46,591 nucleotides of DNA. Origin: Gammaproteobacteria bacterium. GTDB taxonomy: Bacteria; Pseudomonadota; Gammaproteobacteria; Steroidobacterales; Woeseiaceae. How positions within the stretch are numbered: position 1 is the stretch's first letter; every line of letters begins with the position of its first letter. The stretch is from the NCBI GenBank assembly GCA_029865385.1, contig JAOUGX010000019.1, forward strand, positions 1-46,591, in the 5' to 3' direction. The translations under genes were made by a program, and so were the position numbers. Positions 32,923-42,770 of this stretch are shown here, one piece after another. The notes beneath the pieces were generated by a model, which saw nothing but the letters and a program-made list of their open reading frames with translations, was not told the DNA's origin and made no database searches.

Positions 32923-33845
32923 TGACATTGAATATAAGAATCGCCACAAGAAAAAGTGAACTCGCCTTGTGGCAGGCAGAACACGTTGCCGGCGAGTTGC
33001 GAACCTTGCCCGAGGTCGACGATGTCGTACTCGTCCCGATGACGACGCGCGGTGACGAGATACTCGACCGGAGCTTGCAGAATATCGGCGGCAAGGGGCT
33101 TTTCATCAAGGAACTGGAGACGGCAATTAAGAACGACATTGCTGATATCGCCGTGCATTCGATGAAAGACGTGCCGGCTGACATGCCGGCGGGGTTTTGC
33201 ATCGCTACAGTATTGGAACGAGCCAGTCCTTTCGACGCGTTGCTTACACGCAGCGGGCAGAAATTTATGGAGTTGCCACATGCGGCGATCATTGGCAGCT
33301 CCAGTCTGCGACGCCAGGCGCAGCTTCGTGCGCTGCGTCCCGATGTTCGCGTCGAGGCATTGCGGGGCAACGTGAACACGCGACTCGGCAAACTGGCGGA
33401 CGGCCAGTACGATGCCATCGTACTGGCTTGCGCAGGTCTCGAGCGGCTGGGGTTCGAGCAACGGATCAGCGAGCGCTTCGATCCGGAACAGATGCTGCCC
33501 GCCGCTGCGCAGGGCGTCATCGGCATCGAATGCCTGGAGGAACGTGACAACCTGCGCAGACTTCTGGCGCAGCTCGAACATGCTCCGACGCGGCAGACCA
33601 CGCTTGCCGAGCGCGCTGTTGCACGCCGCCTGCAGGCGACCTGCCAGTCGCCGGTTGCCAGTTTCGCAACGCTGCACGGAGACGACCTGACCTTGCTCGC
33701 CCTTGTTGCCGGGATAGATGGCAGTCACATTCTCCGTGAGGAAATTACCGGCAGCAGTGCGGATGCCGACGCGCTGGGGACGGAAGCGGCAGATAGGCTG
33801 CTGGCGCGTGGCGCCGCCGAACTGCTTGCGCCAGAGTCTGCATGA
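32922..33845 (+). CDS. hemC: Porphobilinogen deaminase (hydroxymethylbilane synthase)
   Basis: Joins four porphobilinogen units into hydroxymethylbilane for haem and sirohaem. 307 residues, normal length. Motifs IRIATRKSELALWQAEH, GNVNTRLGKL, SSLRRQAQLRALRPD and AAQGVIGIEC are conserved. Cys241 (LQATCQSPVAS) holds the dipyrromethane cofactor. GTG start overlapping the algR stop. The next gene begins in an ATGA overlap. Confidence 0.95.
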   Translation: MTLNIRIATRKSELALWQAEHVAGELRTLPEVDDVVLVPMTTRGDEILDRSLQNIGGKGLFIKELETAIKNDIADIAVHSMKDVPADMPAGFCIATVLERASPFDALLTRSGQKFMELPHAAIIGSSSLRRQAQLRALRPDVRVEALRGNVNTRLGKLADGQYDAIVLACAGLERLGFEQRISERFDPEQMLPAAAQGVIGIECLEERDNLRRLLAQLEHAPTRQTTLAERAVARRLQATCQSPVASFATLHGDDLTLLALVAGIDGSHILREEITGSSADADALGTEAADRLLARGAAELLAPESA

Positions 33846-34618
33846 CCGCCGGTCCGCTTGCCGGCCACGGCGTCCTTGTAACAAGACCGGAACAGCAATC
33901 TGCCGACTTGTGCCGTGCGATCGAGACTGCCGGCGGTACTGCCATTCGCTTGCCGTTGCTTGAGATCGAATCGCGCGATGCCGATGATATATCGACCGAC
34001 GAGAAGCGGTTGCCGCGACCGGACCTGACGATTTACGTCAGTCCAAACGCGGTTTGTCACGGAATAGAATGGCAAGTTGCGAATACGGCAGTTGCCGGAA
34101 TCGGACCGTCGACCGCGGCTGAACTTCGCGCATATGGCAGCGCGGACGTCATATTTCCGGCCGACGGCTTCGACAGCGAAAGCCTGCTGGCACACAACAC
34201 ATTAAAGGCTGTGAGCGGCAAGAACATCCGAATCGTGCGCGGCCAGCAGGGTCGCGAGCTTTTGGGCAGCACGTTGGCCGCCAGGGGCGCTCGTGTGGAC
34301 TACCTGGAAGTCTATACGCGGCGCGCGCGGCACTTGTCCGAAGCCGATCGTCAGCAGCTGGAAAATAGTCTGAGGGCAGGACAAATCAGTTGCATTACCG
34401 TGATGAGTGTCGCGACATTGAACAGCCTTTTCGCTGCATTGCCTGGCACCGGCCGCGAACTGTTACGCTGTGCGCGACTGGTGACCCCCAGCAGTCGTGT
34501 GTTAAAAAACATCACTGAACTTATGCCCGGCCTGCCGGCAACCCTTGCCCCTGGTCCCCAGGCCGACGACATGATCCTCGGTCTGATCGCATGCCTGACA
34601 CAGGACAAAACCGAATGA
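33842..34618 (+). CDS. hemD: Uroporphyrinogen-III synthase
   Basis: Cyclises hydroxymethylbilane to uroporphyrinogen III. The 258-residue sequence shows the weakly conserved HemD fold: GHGVLVTRPEQQSADLCRAI, PLLEIES, FPADGFDSESLL, IRIVRGQQGRELLGSTLAAR, and VDYLEVYTRR. Position between hemC and hemX supports the call. Starts ATGA with hemC and ends ATGA with hemX. Confidence 0.92.
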   Translation: MTAGPLAGHGVLVTRPEQQSADLCRAIETAGGTAIRLPLLEIESRDADDISTDEKRLPRPDLTIYVSPNAVCHGIEWQVANTAVAGIGPSTAAELRAYGSADVIFPADGFDSESLLAHNTLKAVSGKNIRIVRGQQGRELLGSTLAARGARVDYLEVYTRRARHLSEADRQQLENSLRAGQISCITVMSVATLNSLFAALPGTGRELLRCARLVTPSSRVLKNITELMPGLPATLAPGPQADDMILGLIACLTQDKTE

Positions 34619-35823
34619 ACGAAAATTCGAGCAACGACAGCCGGACGGACGCAACGTTAGGTGACCAGCCGCCGGCGTCCGCTGACAGCACCGATTCGGC
34701 CGCTCCAACGCCGGTCGAGGGCAGGAAAGCCAGATCCGTCAAAGGGATCGTCTGGCTGATCCTGGTTGCTGTGGCTGCAGGGGTCGCTGGCGCCGCGTAC
34801 TGGTATGTCACTCAGGGCCCGCAAGACGACCTGCCGAACCCGAACGACGAGCGTATCAGCAACTTATCGACGTCGCTGGATGCCGCTCGCGATGCGATCA
34901 ACGAACTCGGAGCAAGAATCGACGAACTCGCCAGCCGGACGGCCGGGCGCGAGCAAAAGCTTCAGACTGTCGAGGGCCAGCTGAACGAACGGCTGCGTCA
35001 GCTGGAATCGTTACCGGGTCGCGTAGGCAACCTCGAAGGATCGATGGCATCGCTGCGCGGCATTTCCAGCGGGTTGCGTGACTCGTGGTTGCTGGCGGAA
35101 GCCGAGTACTACATGCAAATTGCGAACGCCCAACTGCAGCTTGCCGGCAATCCCGCGCTCGCCATTCTTGCTCTCCAACTAGCCGACGAAAAAATCCAGC
35201 AACTGGCAAATCCCGCACTGACGGATATACGCCGTGCATTGGCAGAAGAACAGCGCTCACTGGAGGCTGTCGGCAATCCGGACATTGAGGGCATCGCGCT
35301 GACACTGTCCAGTCTAGCGGCAGTTGCCGACAGCCTGCCACTCGACAACGAGATCAAAGACTCGCGTTCCGGCGATGCAGCCGACGTCGATGCCGAACTC
35401 GGCGGCATGGACAGGTTCTTCGCGTCGCTAAGAAAAACGGCCTCCGATATTGTGTCAGTCCGGCGAAGCGATGAAGAAGTGCAACCACTGATCGCGCCGG
35501 AAGCACAGTACTTTCTGCGCGCCAACCTGGCATTGCAATTTCAGGCTGCCCGCCTTGCATTGCTGCGCGGCGAACAAGCCTTGTTTGATCAGAGCCTCGA
35601 TGATGCGGCCACCTGGCTGAATCGTTACTACGATACGCGCAGCGAGCCGGTGCAGAGCGCGTTGAACGCGATTGCCAAAGCCAGGCAGAGCGTGATTCCC
35701 ACATCGTTGCCGGACATTTCTGGATCGCTGAAACTGCTGCGCGAGTACCGCGTCCTTTCTGCCGCCCAAAGACCCGCCCCGACCAGAGCCGTGCCTGCGG
35801 CCGAAGACGGGGACCCTCAGTGA
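34615..35823 (+). CDS. hemX: HemX-like membrane protein
   Basis: An inner-membrane protein often annotated as uroporphyrinogen-III C-methyltransferase, although no methyltransferase motif is present. Pro/Ala/Ser-rich cytoplasmic start, one membrane helix (GIVWLILVAVAAGVAGAAYW, about 45-64), then a long coiled-coil and helical periplasmic part (LSTSLDAARDAINELGARID, LLAEAEYYMQIANAQLQLAG). The ATG at 34615 is chosen for its ATGA overlap with hemD. It is probably a scaffold for late haem steps with HemY; this is inferred from the conserved operon. Confidence 0.87.
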   Translation: MNENSSNDSRTDATLGDQPPASADSTDSAAPTPVEGRKARSVKGIVWLILVAVAAGVAGAAYWYVTQGPQDDLPNPNDERISNLSTSLDAARDAINELGARIDELASRTAGREQKLQTVEGQLNERLRQLESLPGRVGNLEGSMASLRGISSGLRDSWLLAEAEYYMQIANAQLQLAGNPALAILALQLADEKIQQLANPALTDIRRALAEEQRSLEAVGNPDIEGIALTLSSLAAVADSLPLDNEIKDSRSGDAADVDAELGGMDRFFASLRKTASDIVSVRRSDEEVQPLIAPEAQYFLRANLALQFQAARLALLRGEQALFDQSLDDAATWLNRYYDTRSEPVQSALNAIAKARQSVIPTSLPDISGSLKLLREYRVLSAAQRPAPTRAVPAAEDGDPQ

Positions 35824-37046
35824 AATTCGGCCTGATCGTTGTCGTCGCGCTGCTCGCCAGCGCCTTCGCCGCACATTTCCTGCTGCAGGACCCCGGCTAC
35901 GTCGTCATCAATTTTCGCGGCTATATCATCGAGATGTCTGTGCCGGTCTTGCTCGGAATCGCCATGGCAATCATTTTCGTGCTGTGGCTGCTGCTGAAAA
36001 TCTGGCAGGCGCCGCGAAAACTTGGCGAAGCGGCCGGCCGCTACCGAAGTGGCCGGGCAGGCCAGCGACTTACGCGCGGCATGATCGAAATCGCGGAGGG
36101 CAACTTTTCCAAGGGCGAGAAAATGCTGGCCCGCTCGGCCAACGTCAGCGATGCGCCGCTGCTGAACTACCTGCAGGCCGCGCGAGCGGCCCATCTGCTG
36201 GGAAACGACGAACGTCGCGACAACTGGCTGAAACAAGCCTACGAACAAATGCCGGCCGCGGCCAACGCGGTGTTGTTGACGCAAGCCGAGCTGCAACTCG
36301 ACCAGGGCCAGCACGAGCAGGCGCTTGCTACGCTGCGCAGGCTCGATGAGAACGCGCCCAATCACAGCCACGCGCTGGCCTTGCTGGGACGCCTTTACTA
36401 TCGCCTGGAAGACTGGCCTCAATTGGCGGCGCTTCTGCCGCGCCTCGGCAAGCACGGCCGCGTCGATGCGGAAACACTCGAGAAATGGTCTGTTCGCGTA
36501 TACCGCGAGCTGATGCATGCCGCGAAAGACGCCGAAGCTCTCAACGAAGTGTGGCGCGGCGTGCCGCGCAAGCTCAGGAAAAACACGGCCATGCTCGAGG
36601 CCTGGTATGCCGGCCTCATCCGAACCGAGCAACACGAACAAGCGGAAAAGGAATTGGCAGGCGAACTGAAGCGCGAATGGCGGCCGCCGCTGGTGCGACT
36701 GTTCGGGCTGGTCAGGGGCAAGGACGCCGTCCGGCAGCTGAAAAAAGCAGAGAGCTGGTTGCAGCAGCATCCTGACGACGCAGAATTGCTGATGGCGGCG
36801 GCCAGGCTGTGCCTGCGAAACGAATTGTGGGGCAAAGCCCGCAGCTACCTGGACACCGTCATTTCGGTGCGGCCCACGCCGGAGGCCTACCAGGAATTCG
36901 GCCGCCTGCTCAATCAGCTGGGCGATGAGGAAGGAGCAGCGGAAGCGTATCGTTCCGGGCTGAACCTCGTGGCCGGCTCGGAATTGCCGGCCATTCCGCA
37001 CCTGAGTGCCGCCGGCAAGTCCCGGCCCACGAAGACCAGAGCCTGA
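35820..37046 (+). CDS. hemY: HemY-type TPR membrane protein
   Basis: An inner-membrane protein of 408 residues with two N-terminal helices (FGLIVVVALLASAFAAHFLL and VPVLLGIAMAIIFVLWLLL) and a TPR-rich remainder (LLTQAELQLDQGQHEQALAT, ALALLGRLYYRLEDWPQLAA). HemY_N domain in the first 135 residues. This is the gammaproteobacterial HemY, not the protoporphyrinogen oxidase of Gram-positive bacteria. GTG start overlapping the hemX stop. Confidence 0.9.
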   Translation: MKFGLIVVVALLASAFAAHFLLQDPGYVVINFRGYIIEMSVPVLLGIAMAIIFVLWLLLKIWQAPRKLGEAAGRYRSGRAGQRLTRGMIEIAEGNFSKGEKMLARSANVSDAPLLNYLQAARAAHLLGNDERRDNWLKQAYEQMPAAANAVLLTQAELQLDQGQHEQALATLRRLDENAPNHSHALALLGRLYYRLEDWPQLAALLPRLGKHGRVDAETLEKWSVRVYRELMHAAKDAEALNEVWRGVPRKLRKNTAMLEAWYAGLIRTEQHEQAEKELAGELKREWRPPLVRLFGLVRGKDAVRQLKKAESWLQQHPDDAELLMAAARLCLRNELWGKARSYLDTVISVRPTPEAYQEFGRLLNQLGDEEGAAEAYRSGLNLVAGSELPAIPHLSAAGKSRPTKTRA

Positions 37047-37070
37047 AAGACGGGCGCCAGCCGCTAAGCC

Positions 37071-37931
37071 ATGCAAATCGCTGTTATTGGTGCAGGTTAC
37101 GTCGGCGGTCGGGTGCTGGAGGGCCTGGGCCCGGGCAAGGCCGTTGCGTACGGCCGGTCACCTTCATCCGGCCATGCGGTGCAATCGCTGGATCTCGATC
37201 ACGGGCCATGCGCGATTGCCTCCATGCCGGAGAAAATTTTTTACACGGTACCGCCCGATCCACAGGCTGGCAGTGACCCGCGGCTGGCGGCACTGCTCGC
37301 GACATTGGATCCGGCGCCGGAGCGATTCGTCTACCTCAGCACCAGCGGCGTGTATGGCGATTGCAAAGGCGAGCTGGTCAGGGAATCCAGGCAGCCGGCA
37401 CCGGTGACGCCGCGTGCAATCCGCCGCCATGCCGCGGAAAAAATGCTGCAGGACTGGTGCAGCAAATTCGCAACGCGGTGCATCATTTTCCGGGTGCCAG
37501 GAATCTATGGGCCGGGACGGCTTGGTGTCGAAAGAATTGCGGCGGGCGAAGCCTATATCCGCGAAAAAGACGCGAATCCTGGCAATCGCATCCATGCGGA
37601 CGACCTGGCGGCGGCCTCGATTGCTGCGCTGGAGCGCAACATTCCCGAGGGTATTTACAACGTCTGTGATGGCGACTATCGCAGTGCGACCTGGTTCGCA
37701 CTGACGGTTGCAAAGCTTGCCGGACTGAGTCCCCCGCCGCTTATCTCACGGTCGGAAGCACTCGCTTCGATGTCTCAGCTGCGGCTTTCATTCCTTGCGG
37801 AATCCCGCCGACTGGATACGCAAAAGATGCGCGAGGTGCTGCGTTTTGAACCGCGGTACACAAATGCCGAGGACGGCATTCGTGCGAGCCTCCTTGCGGA
37901 CGACCTGCTTCGCGGTCAAAGAACGACGTAA
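37071..37931 (+). CDS. Atypical SDR / NAD-dependent epimerase-like protein
   Basis: A 286-residue Rossmann protein with GAGYVGGRVLEGLG at the N-terminus, FVYLSTSGVYGDCKG and a conserved RVPGIYGPGR. In the usual catalytic spot, where an extended SDR has YxxxK, the sequence reads RAIRRHAAEK, so both Tyr and Lys appear replaced by Arg. It may act through other residues or be a binding protein. It follows hemY by 24 bases and could be co-transcribed. The substrate is unknown. Confidence 0.8.
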   Translation: MQIAVIGAGYVGGRVLEGLGPGKAVAYGRSPSSGHAVQSLDLDHGPCAIASMPEKIFYTVPPDPQAGSDPRLAALLATLDPAPERFVYLSTSGVYGDCKGELVRESRQPAPVTPRAIRRHAAEKMLQDWCSKFATRCIIFRVPGIYGPGRLGVERIAAGEAYIREKDANPGNRIHADDLAAASIAALERNIPEGIYNVCDGDYRSATWFALTVAKLAGLSPPPLISRSEALASMSQLRLSFLAESRRLDTQKMREVLRFEPRYTNAEDGIRASLLADDLLRGQRTT

Positions 37932-37935
37932 ATTC

Positions 37936-37962
37936 CCGAAATCAGCTCAGGGCTGACTTCGG
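37936..37962. terminator. Candidate two-way terminator between convergent genes
   Basis: CCGAAATCAGC pairs with GCTGACTTCGG except for one central mismatch, with a five-base loop. It spans the ends of the SDR gene and the convergent parA-like gene. No long T-run. Confidence 0.35.
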
Positions 37963-38585
37963 ACGCTGCGCAGCCACTTGGTCAGCGGCTCCCACTGCTC
38001 CCAGTCGGGCCAGGCAAGGTACTCGGGCAATTCAAAAATACCGAGGCCGCGCGTGTACGCCCGAACGTAATTCTGTGCTTCGCGCAAGGCCGTCAGGTAG
38101 GGCACTCGCGCCGACGTCAGGTACTCGTCGAGCTCCTCGAATATCAGCGTGTATTCGCGCACCCGGTTGGCAACGACGCCAACCTTGGCCTCCTTGCGAT
38201 CCACCTTGGCCACTGCCTTCAGTTCCTTGATGAATCGGTCCGAGGCCTGCATGTCGATGGTCGACGGCAGCACCGGAACCACGATGGTCTCGGCGTGTTT
38301 CACGAGATCGATAAGCTCTTTTCCGTGCGAGCGTGCCGGCGCGTCGATTATCAGGTAGTCGGCGTTCCGCGGTGCATGTCGCAGGCCGTCCTCGAAGCCC
38401 GCAACCGCTGCAATTTTCGGGCGGTCATCCGGGCGTCGCTCCAGCCAGTCCAGGCTGGAACGTTGCGGATCGTAATCGGCAAGCGCCACCGCGTAGCCCT
38501 CGGAAGCGAAATAGGAGGCGATGTTGGTTGCGAGAGTGCTTTTGCCGCAGCCGCCCTTGGCGTTCATGACCATAATGTGGCGCAT
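37947..38585 (-). CDS. ParA/MinD-like ATPase, orphan
   Basis: A 212-residue deviant-Walker ATPase. Walker A is NAKGGCGKSTLATN (8-21) with the signature lysine. Walker A' Asp is in ADYDPQRSSLDWL and Walker B is DYLIIDAPA. It is short and has no N-terminal helix-turn-helix. No parB or centromere-like repeats are nearby, so a plasmid-type partition role is unlikely; it may position another cargo. Divergent from the DUF484 gene with about 200 bases between starts. Confidence 0.85.
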   Translation of the reverse strand: MRHIMVMNAKGGCGKSTLATNIASYFASEGYAVALADYDPQRSSLDWLERRPDDRPKIAAVAGFEDGLRHAPRNADYLIIDAPARSHGKELIDLVKHAETIVVPVLPSTIDMQASDRFIKELKAVAKVDRKEAKVGVVANRVREYTLIFEELDEYLTSARVPYLTALREAQNYVRAYTRGLGIFELPEYLAWPDWEQWEPLTKWLRSVRSQP

Positions 38586-38783
38586 AGAAAATCCCCGGAA
38601 GAACGTTTATTTGGAGTTTTTTGGGTTTATGTAAACTACCGTCGCAGACCGAAAAAGTCCATTCATCCAGCCGCTTGCAACAAGTCCCGAGGTTCGGTAG
38701 CGCAGGACTCGTGTTAAGCTGCGCCGGGCACACCGCCGGGGCGCTTGGGGCATGGCCCGGAACATCAGGGGAAGAGAAAAACT

Positions 38784-39488
38784 ATGAGCACGCAACGCAA
38801 AGCGGACTTTGTCGACGAGCGATTGTCCGAAGGCGCCGTTCACGACTATCTGAAATGCAACCCGGACTTTTTCGAACGTCACAGCGGCTTGCTCGGCATC
38901 CTCCGCCTGCCGCACGTCACCGGCGGAACAGTTTCGCTGGTGGAGCGCCAGGTATCTGTTCTTCGGCAAAAGGACCTTAAACTCGAGCGCAAGCTGAAGG
39001 ACCTTCTGGACGTCGCCCGCGCCAACGACCTGCTCACCGCGAAACTGCACCAGCTGACGCTGCAGCTGCTTGCCGCCGGCAGCCTGGCGGATACGCTCGG
39101 CGCACTGGAGACAGCGTTGCGCACAGGCTTCAGCGCCGACCAGTCAATCCTCGTGTTATTCGGCGATCCCGCATCGTTCGATGACATTCGCGCCGGGAGA
39201 TTTTTCAAGGCAGTCGAACGTGACGATCCCTCATTGAAGGCGTTCGATACGTTTCTTAACAGCCACAATCCACGCTGTGGACAGGTACGTGATGTACAGC
39301 GGGACTTCCTGTTTGGCAGGGACACCGACGAAGTGGGTTCGGCCGCGTTGATTCCACTTGGCAAGAAGGCCGAGGTCGGGTTTCTGGCCATCGGCAGCGT
39401 GGACAAGGATCGTTTCCATCCCGGGATGAGCGTCGACTTCCTGAAACGGCTCGGCCAGCTTGTCGCGGAGGCCCTCAGGCGCTACTGA
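38784..39488 (+). CDS. DUF484-family protein
   Basis: A 234-residue protein of the DUF484 family, a GAF-like fold regularly found before xerC in Gammaproteobacteria. N-terminal signature VHDYLKCNPDFFERHSGLL, then the coiled region VERQVSVLRQKDLKLERKLK and a GAF-like C-terminal half with SAALIPLGKKAEVGFLAIGS. The ATG at 38784 has GGGGAAGAG upstream; the open frame extends earlier without a start signal. Role unknown. xerC starts 11 bases later. Confidence 0.88.
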   Translation: MSTQRKADFVDERLSEGAVHDYLKCNPDFFERHSGLLGILRLPHVTGGTVSLVERQVSVLRQKDLKLERKLKDLLDVARANDLLTAKLHQLTLQLLAAGSLADTLGALETALRTGFSADQSILVLFGDPASFDDIRAGRFFKAVERDDPSLKAFDTFLNSHNPRCGQVRDVQRDFLFGRDTDEVGSAALIPLGKKAEVGFLAIGSVDKDRFHPGMSVDFLKRLGQLVAEALRRY

Positions 39489-39499
39489 TTCTTGCCGCC

Positions 39500-40426
39500 A
39501 TGATGCTGCAAGGCGAAAAAAACTGGATAGACCGATTCGGCAAGCACCTGCAATACGAACGTCGCCTGTCCGACCTGACCTGCAAGCATTACCGCAGGGA
39601 TCTCGTGGCTTTCTACGAGTGGTCCGAAGCTGCGGCTGTCGATCGATGGCGGGACATCGATAGCGAGCACATCCGTAACTATGCCGCCAGCTGTTACCGC
39701 AAAGGCCTGTCACCGCGCAGCATTCAGCGCCAGCTCTCCGCATTGCGAACTTTTTTTCGCTATCTTGTGCGGGAAAAGCAGCTCAAGAAGCATCCCGTGC
39801 AATCGGTCCGGCCGCCGAAGTCCGGCAAGCGGCTGCCCGAAAACCTCGACGCCGACCGCATGGCGCGTCTCCTCGATCTGCCGGGCGACGGCCCGCTGGT
39901 TAATCGCGACCGGGCCATGCTGGAGCTGCTTTATTCGTCGGGCCTGCGGCTTTCCGAACTGACCGGGCTGGACCTCGGCGAGCTGGACCTGGCCGACGCC
40001 ACGGTGCGGGTCACTGGCAAAGGCAACAAGGAAAGGATTCTGCCGGTCGGGCGGATGGCGCTGGCAGCGCTCAAGAGCTGGTTGAAAGTCCGCGCGAGTG
40101 TTGCGGATGCCGATGAAATGGCGCTTTTCGTCAGCAACCGTGGCGGTCGGCTGAGCGCCCGGTCGGTGCAGGCGCGAGTGGACTACTGGGCCAGGCGCCA
40201 GGGCATCGACACCCGCGTCTACCCGCACCTTTTGCGGCATTCCTTCGCGACCCACTTGCTGGAATCGAGCCACGATTTGCGCGGCGTACAGGAATTGTTA
40301 GGCCACGCCAATATCTCGACGACGCAGGTCTATACCCATCTTGACTTCCAGCATCTCGCCCAGATATACGACCGGACACACCCGCGCGCGCGGCTCAAAG
40401 ACAAATCCCGGACACCGACAAAGTAA
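39500..40426 (+). CDS. xerC: Chromosome-dimer recombinase XerC
   Basis: Tyrosine recombinase that acts with XerD at dif to resolve chromosome dimers. 308 residues. Core-binding domain (about 10-95, ERRLSDLTCKHYRRDLVAFY) and catalytic domain with Arg in YSSGLRLSELTGL, Lys in VTGKGNKER, HLLRHSFATHLLE, ELLGHANISTTQVYTH (His and Tyr). The genomic place after DUF484 and before hslVU separates it from the island recombinases. Confidence 0.94.
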   Translation: MMLQGEKNWIDRFGKHLQYERRLSDLTCKHYRRDLVAFYEWSEAAAVDRWRDIDSEHIRNYAASCYRKGLSPRSIQRQLSALRTFFRYLVREKQLKKHPVQSVRPPKSGKRLPENLDADRMARLLDLPGDGPLVNRDRAMLELLYSSGLRLSELTGLDLGELDLADATVRVTGKGNKERILPVGRMALAALKSWLKVRASVADADEMALFVSNRGGRLSARSVQARVDYWARRQGIDTRVYPHLLRHSFATHLLESSHDLRGVQELLGHANISTTQVYTHLDFQHLAQIYDRTHPRARLKDKSRTPTK

Positions 40427-40488
40427 GGCCAGGACTGGCCCGCAGCCGCGGCTGTTCTGAAGGCCTTTTTCCTTTAAGGATCAAATAG

Positions 40489-41040
40489 ATGGAACAATTC
40501 AGAGGGACCACTATCGTCTCGGTCCGGCGCAATGGCCGGGTCGCCATTGGCGGCGACGGTCAGGTCAGCCTGGGAAACACGGTCATGAAGGGAAATGCCC
40601 GTAAAGTCCGGCGCCTCGCAAACGGTCGCGTTATCGCAGGCTTTGCCGGCGGCACAGCCGATGCGTTCACGCTTTTCGAGCTGTTCGAGACCAAGCTCGA
40701 GCAGTACGGCAAGCTGACCCGTGCCGCGATCGAACTGGCCAAGGACTGGCGAACAGATCGCCGCCTTCGTCGTCTCGAAGCTTTGTTGTGCGTAGCGGAT
40801 GCAGAAGGTTCGTTCATCATTTCCGGCAACGGCGATGTCATCGAGCCGGAGAAAGACCTCATGGCAATCGGATCCGGCGGCCCGTTTGCCCAGGCCGCGG
40901 CACAGGCCCTGCTGGAGAACACCGACCTCGATGCCAGAACCGTCGTCGAGAAAGCACTCGCCATTGCAGGCGACATCTGTGTCTACACCAATCACAACAT
41001 CGTCGTGGAGGAATTGCCCGCGGCAGCAGGCAAGGATTGA
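40489..41040 (+). CDS. hslV: HslV, peptidase subunit of the HslUV protease
   Basis: Threonine peptidase that forms a double hexamer capped by HslU and degrades unfolded proteins. 183 residues. The short leader MEQFRG is removed to expose the catalytic Thr7 ([18 protein letters not shown]). [15 protein letters not shown] and [12 protein letters not shown] are conserved. AAGGA upstream of the ATG. Four bases separate it from hslU. No clear heat-shock promoter was seen before it. Confidence 0.96.
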   Translation: MEQFRGTTIVSVRRNGRVAIGGDGQVSLGNTVMKGNARKVRRLANGRVIAGFAGGTADAFTLFELFETKLEQYGKLTRAAIELAKDWRTDRRLRRLEALLCVADAEGSFIISGNGDVIEPEKDLMAIGSGGPFAQAAAQALLENTDLDARTVVEKALAIAGDICVYTNHNIVVEELPAAAGKD

Positions 41041-41043
41041 TCA

Positions 41044-42384
41044 ATGTCACAAATGACACCGAGGGAAATCGTCCAGGAACTGGACAAGCACATAGTTGGC
41101 CAGGACGAGGCCAAGCGCGCCGTGGCGATCGCATTGCGAAACCGCTGGCGTCGGGTCCAGGTGGACGAGCCTCTGCGCAGCGAGATCACGCCGAAGAATA
41201 TTCTGATGATCGGCCCGACAGGCGTCGGCAAGACGGAGATTTCGCGACGTCTTGCCAAGCTGGCCAAGGCACCGTTCATAAAAGTCGAAGCAACCAAGTT
41301 CACCGAGATCGGCTACGTGGGTCGCGAAGTCGACAGCATTGTCCGCGACCTGATGGACAGCGCGGTGAAAATGACGCGCGAGGAAGAACTCGGCAAGGTA
41401 CGTCACCGCGCCGAAGATTCGGCCGAAGAACGGGTGCTCGACGCATTGTTGCCGCGTTCACCGCGCAGCGTCGGCTTCGCATCGGAACCTGCGAAAAATG
41501 ACGACGGCAATGAGACACGGCAAAAGTTTCGCAAGATGCTTCGCGAAAAGAAGCTCGACGACAAGGAAATCGAGATCGAGATCCAGTCCATGCCGATGGG
41601 CGTAGAGATCATGGCGCCCCCTGGCATGGAAGAAATGACCAGCCAGTTACAAGGCATGTTTCAGAACCTGTCGGGCAACCGGAAGAAAACGCGCAAGCTC
41701 AGGGTGCGGGAAGCGATGAAGCTTCTGACTGACGAGGAAGCCGCCAAGCTGGTGGACGAGGAAGAGTTGAAATTGCGTGCGCTGAATGCGGTGGAGCAGC
41801 ATGGCATCGTGTTTCTGGACGAACTGGACAAAGTGACGCGCAGCTCCCAGACGATGGGTGCGGACGTGTCGCGTGAAGGCGTGCAACGCGATCTGTTGCC
41901 ACTCGTCGAGGGCTGCACCGTCAACACGAAGTACGGGATGGTGCGCACGGATCACATACTGTTCATCGCCTCGGGTGCGTTTCACGTTTCGAAACCGTCG
42001 GATCTCATTCCGGAGCTGCAGGGCCGCTTCCCCATTCGCGTCGAGCTTAAGTCGCTCAAGACGGAGGACTTCGTGCGCATCCTGACGGAACCGGATGCCT
42101 CGCTGACATCGCAGTACCGCGCCCTCCTCAATACTGAAGAAGTCGATATTGAATTCACGGAAAGCGGTGTTCGGCGGATCGCGGAAGTAGCCTTTCAGGT
42201 CAACGAGAGCACCGAGAATATCGGCGCCCGCCGCCTGCATACCGTCATGGAGCGTTTGCTGGAAACGATTTCATTCGAAGCGTCGGACAAAAGCGGCAGC
42301 AGCCTGAAGATCAACGCCGGCTATGTCGACTATCACCTGGCCGAGCTCGCGAAAGACGAAGACCTTAGCCGATACATCCTCTAG
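41044..42384 (+). CDS. hslU: HslU, AAA+ unfoldase of the HslUV protease
   Basis: ATPase that unfolds substrates and feeds HslV. 446 residues. N-terminal [20 protein letters not shown], Walker [10 protein letters not shown] (57-65), [14 protein letters not shown] pore segment, an intermediate domain (about 110-240, [20 protein letters not shown]), Walker [12 protein letters not shown], and a C-terminal [16 protein letters not shown]. The C-terminus LSRYIL is the tail that docks into HslV. Confidence 0.96.
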   Translation: MSQMTPREIVQELDKHIVGQDEAKRAVAIALRNRWRRVQVDEPLRSEITPKNILMIGPTGVGKTEISRRLAKLAKAPFIKVEATKFTEIGYVGREVDSIVRDLMDSAVKMTREEELGKVRHRAEDSAEERVLDALLPRSPRSVGFASEPAKNDDGNETRQKFRKMLREKKLDDKEIEIEIQSMPMGVEIMAPPGMEEMTSQLQGMFQNLSGNRKKTRKLRVREAMKLLTDEEAAKLVDEEELKLRALNAVEQHGIVFLDELDKVTRSSQTMGADVSREGVQRDLLPLVEGCTVNTKYGMVRTDHILFIASGAFHVSKPSDLIPELQGRFPIRVELKSLKTEDFVRILTEPDASLTSQYRALLNTEEVDIEFTESGVRRIAEVAFQVNESTENIGARRLHTVMERLLETISFEASDKSGSSLKINAGYVDYHLAELAKDEDLSRYIL

Positions 42385-42400
42385 ACCCTGACTGACACCC

Positions 42401-42769
42401 ATGGATATCACGCCCAGCGAGATCCGATTGCGCAAGAAGTCGCGCTTGCTGTCGCTTGCATTCGACGACGGCAGTTCCTTCGACTTGCCGTTCGAATACC
42501 TGCGGGTTTTTTCGCCATCCGCCGAAGTCAAAGGCCACGGGCCCGGACAGGAAGTTCTGCAAACGGGAAAACAGGCGGTCAGCGTCACTGCCATCGAGCC
42601 GATCGGGCACTACGCCGTGCGGCTCGTGTTCGACGACGGCCATAACACCGGTCTCTATACGTGGAAGTACCTGCATGAACTCGGCGTCAATCAGGAGAGT
42701 AACTGGAAGAGCTACCTCGACCGCCTGAAAGCGGCAGGGTATGCTGGCCGGCCGCATGCAGGGCACTGA
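42401..42769 (+). CDS. DUF971-family protein
   Basis: A 122-residue protein of the DUF971 family, homologous to the N-terminal domain of gamma-butyrobetaine hydroxylase. Signature [38 protein letters not shown] and [15 protein letters not shown]. It is regularly found between hslU and ubiE in Gammaproteobacteria; function unknown, possibly linked to Fe-S or metal handling in some relatives. One base separates it from ubiE. Confidence 0.9.
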   Translation: MDITPSEIRLRKKSRLLSLAFDDGSSFDLPFEYLRVFSPSAEVKGHGPGQEVLQTGKQAVSVTAIEPIGHYAVRLVFDDGHNTGLYTWKYLHELGVNQESNWKSYLDRLKAAGYAGRPHAGH

Positions 42770-42770
42770 G

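Noticed and set aside
40426-40488. Heat-shock (sigma-32) promoter before hslV
   Set aside because: No CTTGAAA and CCCCAT boxes with proper spacing were found; only a GC palindrome (CAGCCGCGGCTG) is present.
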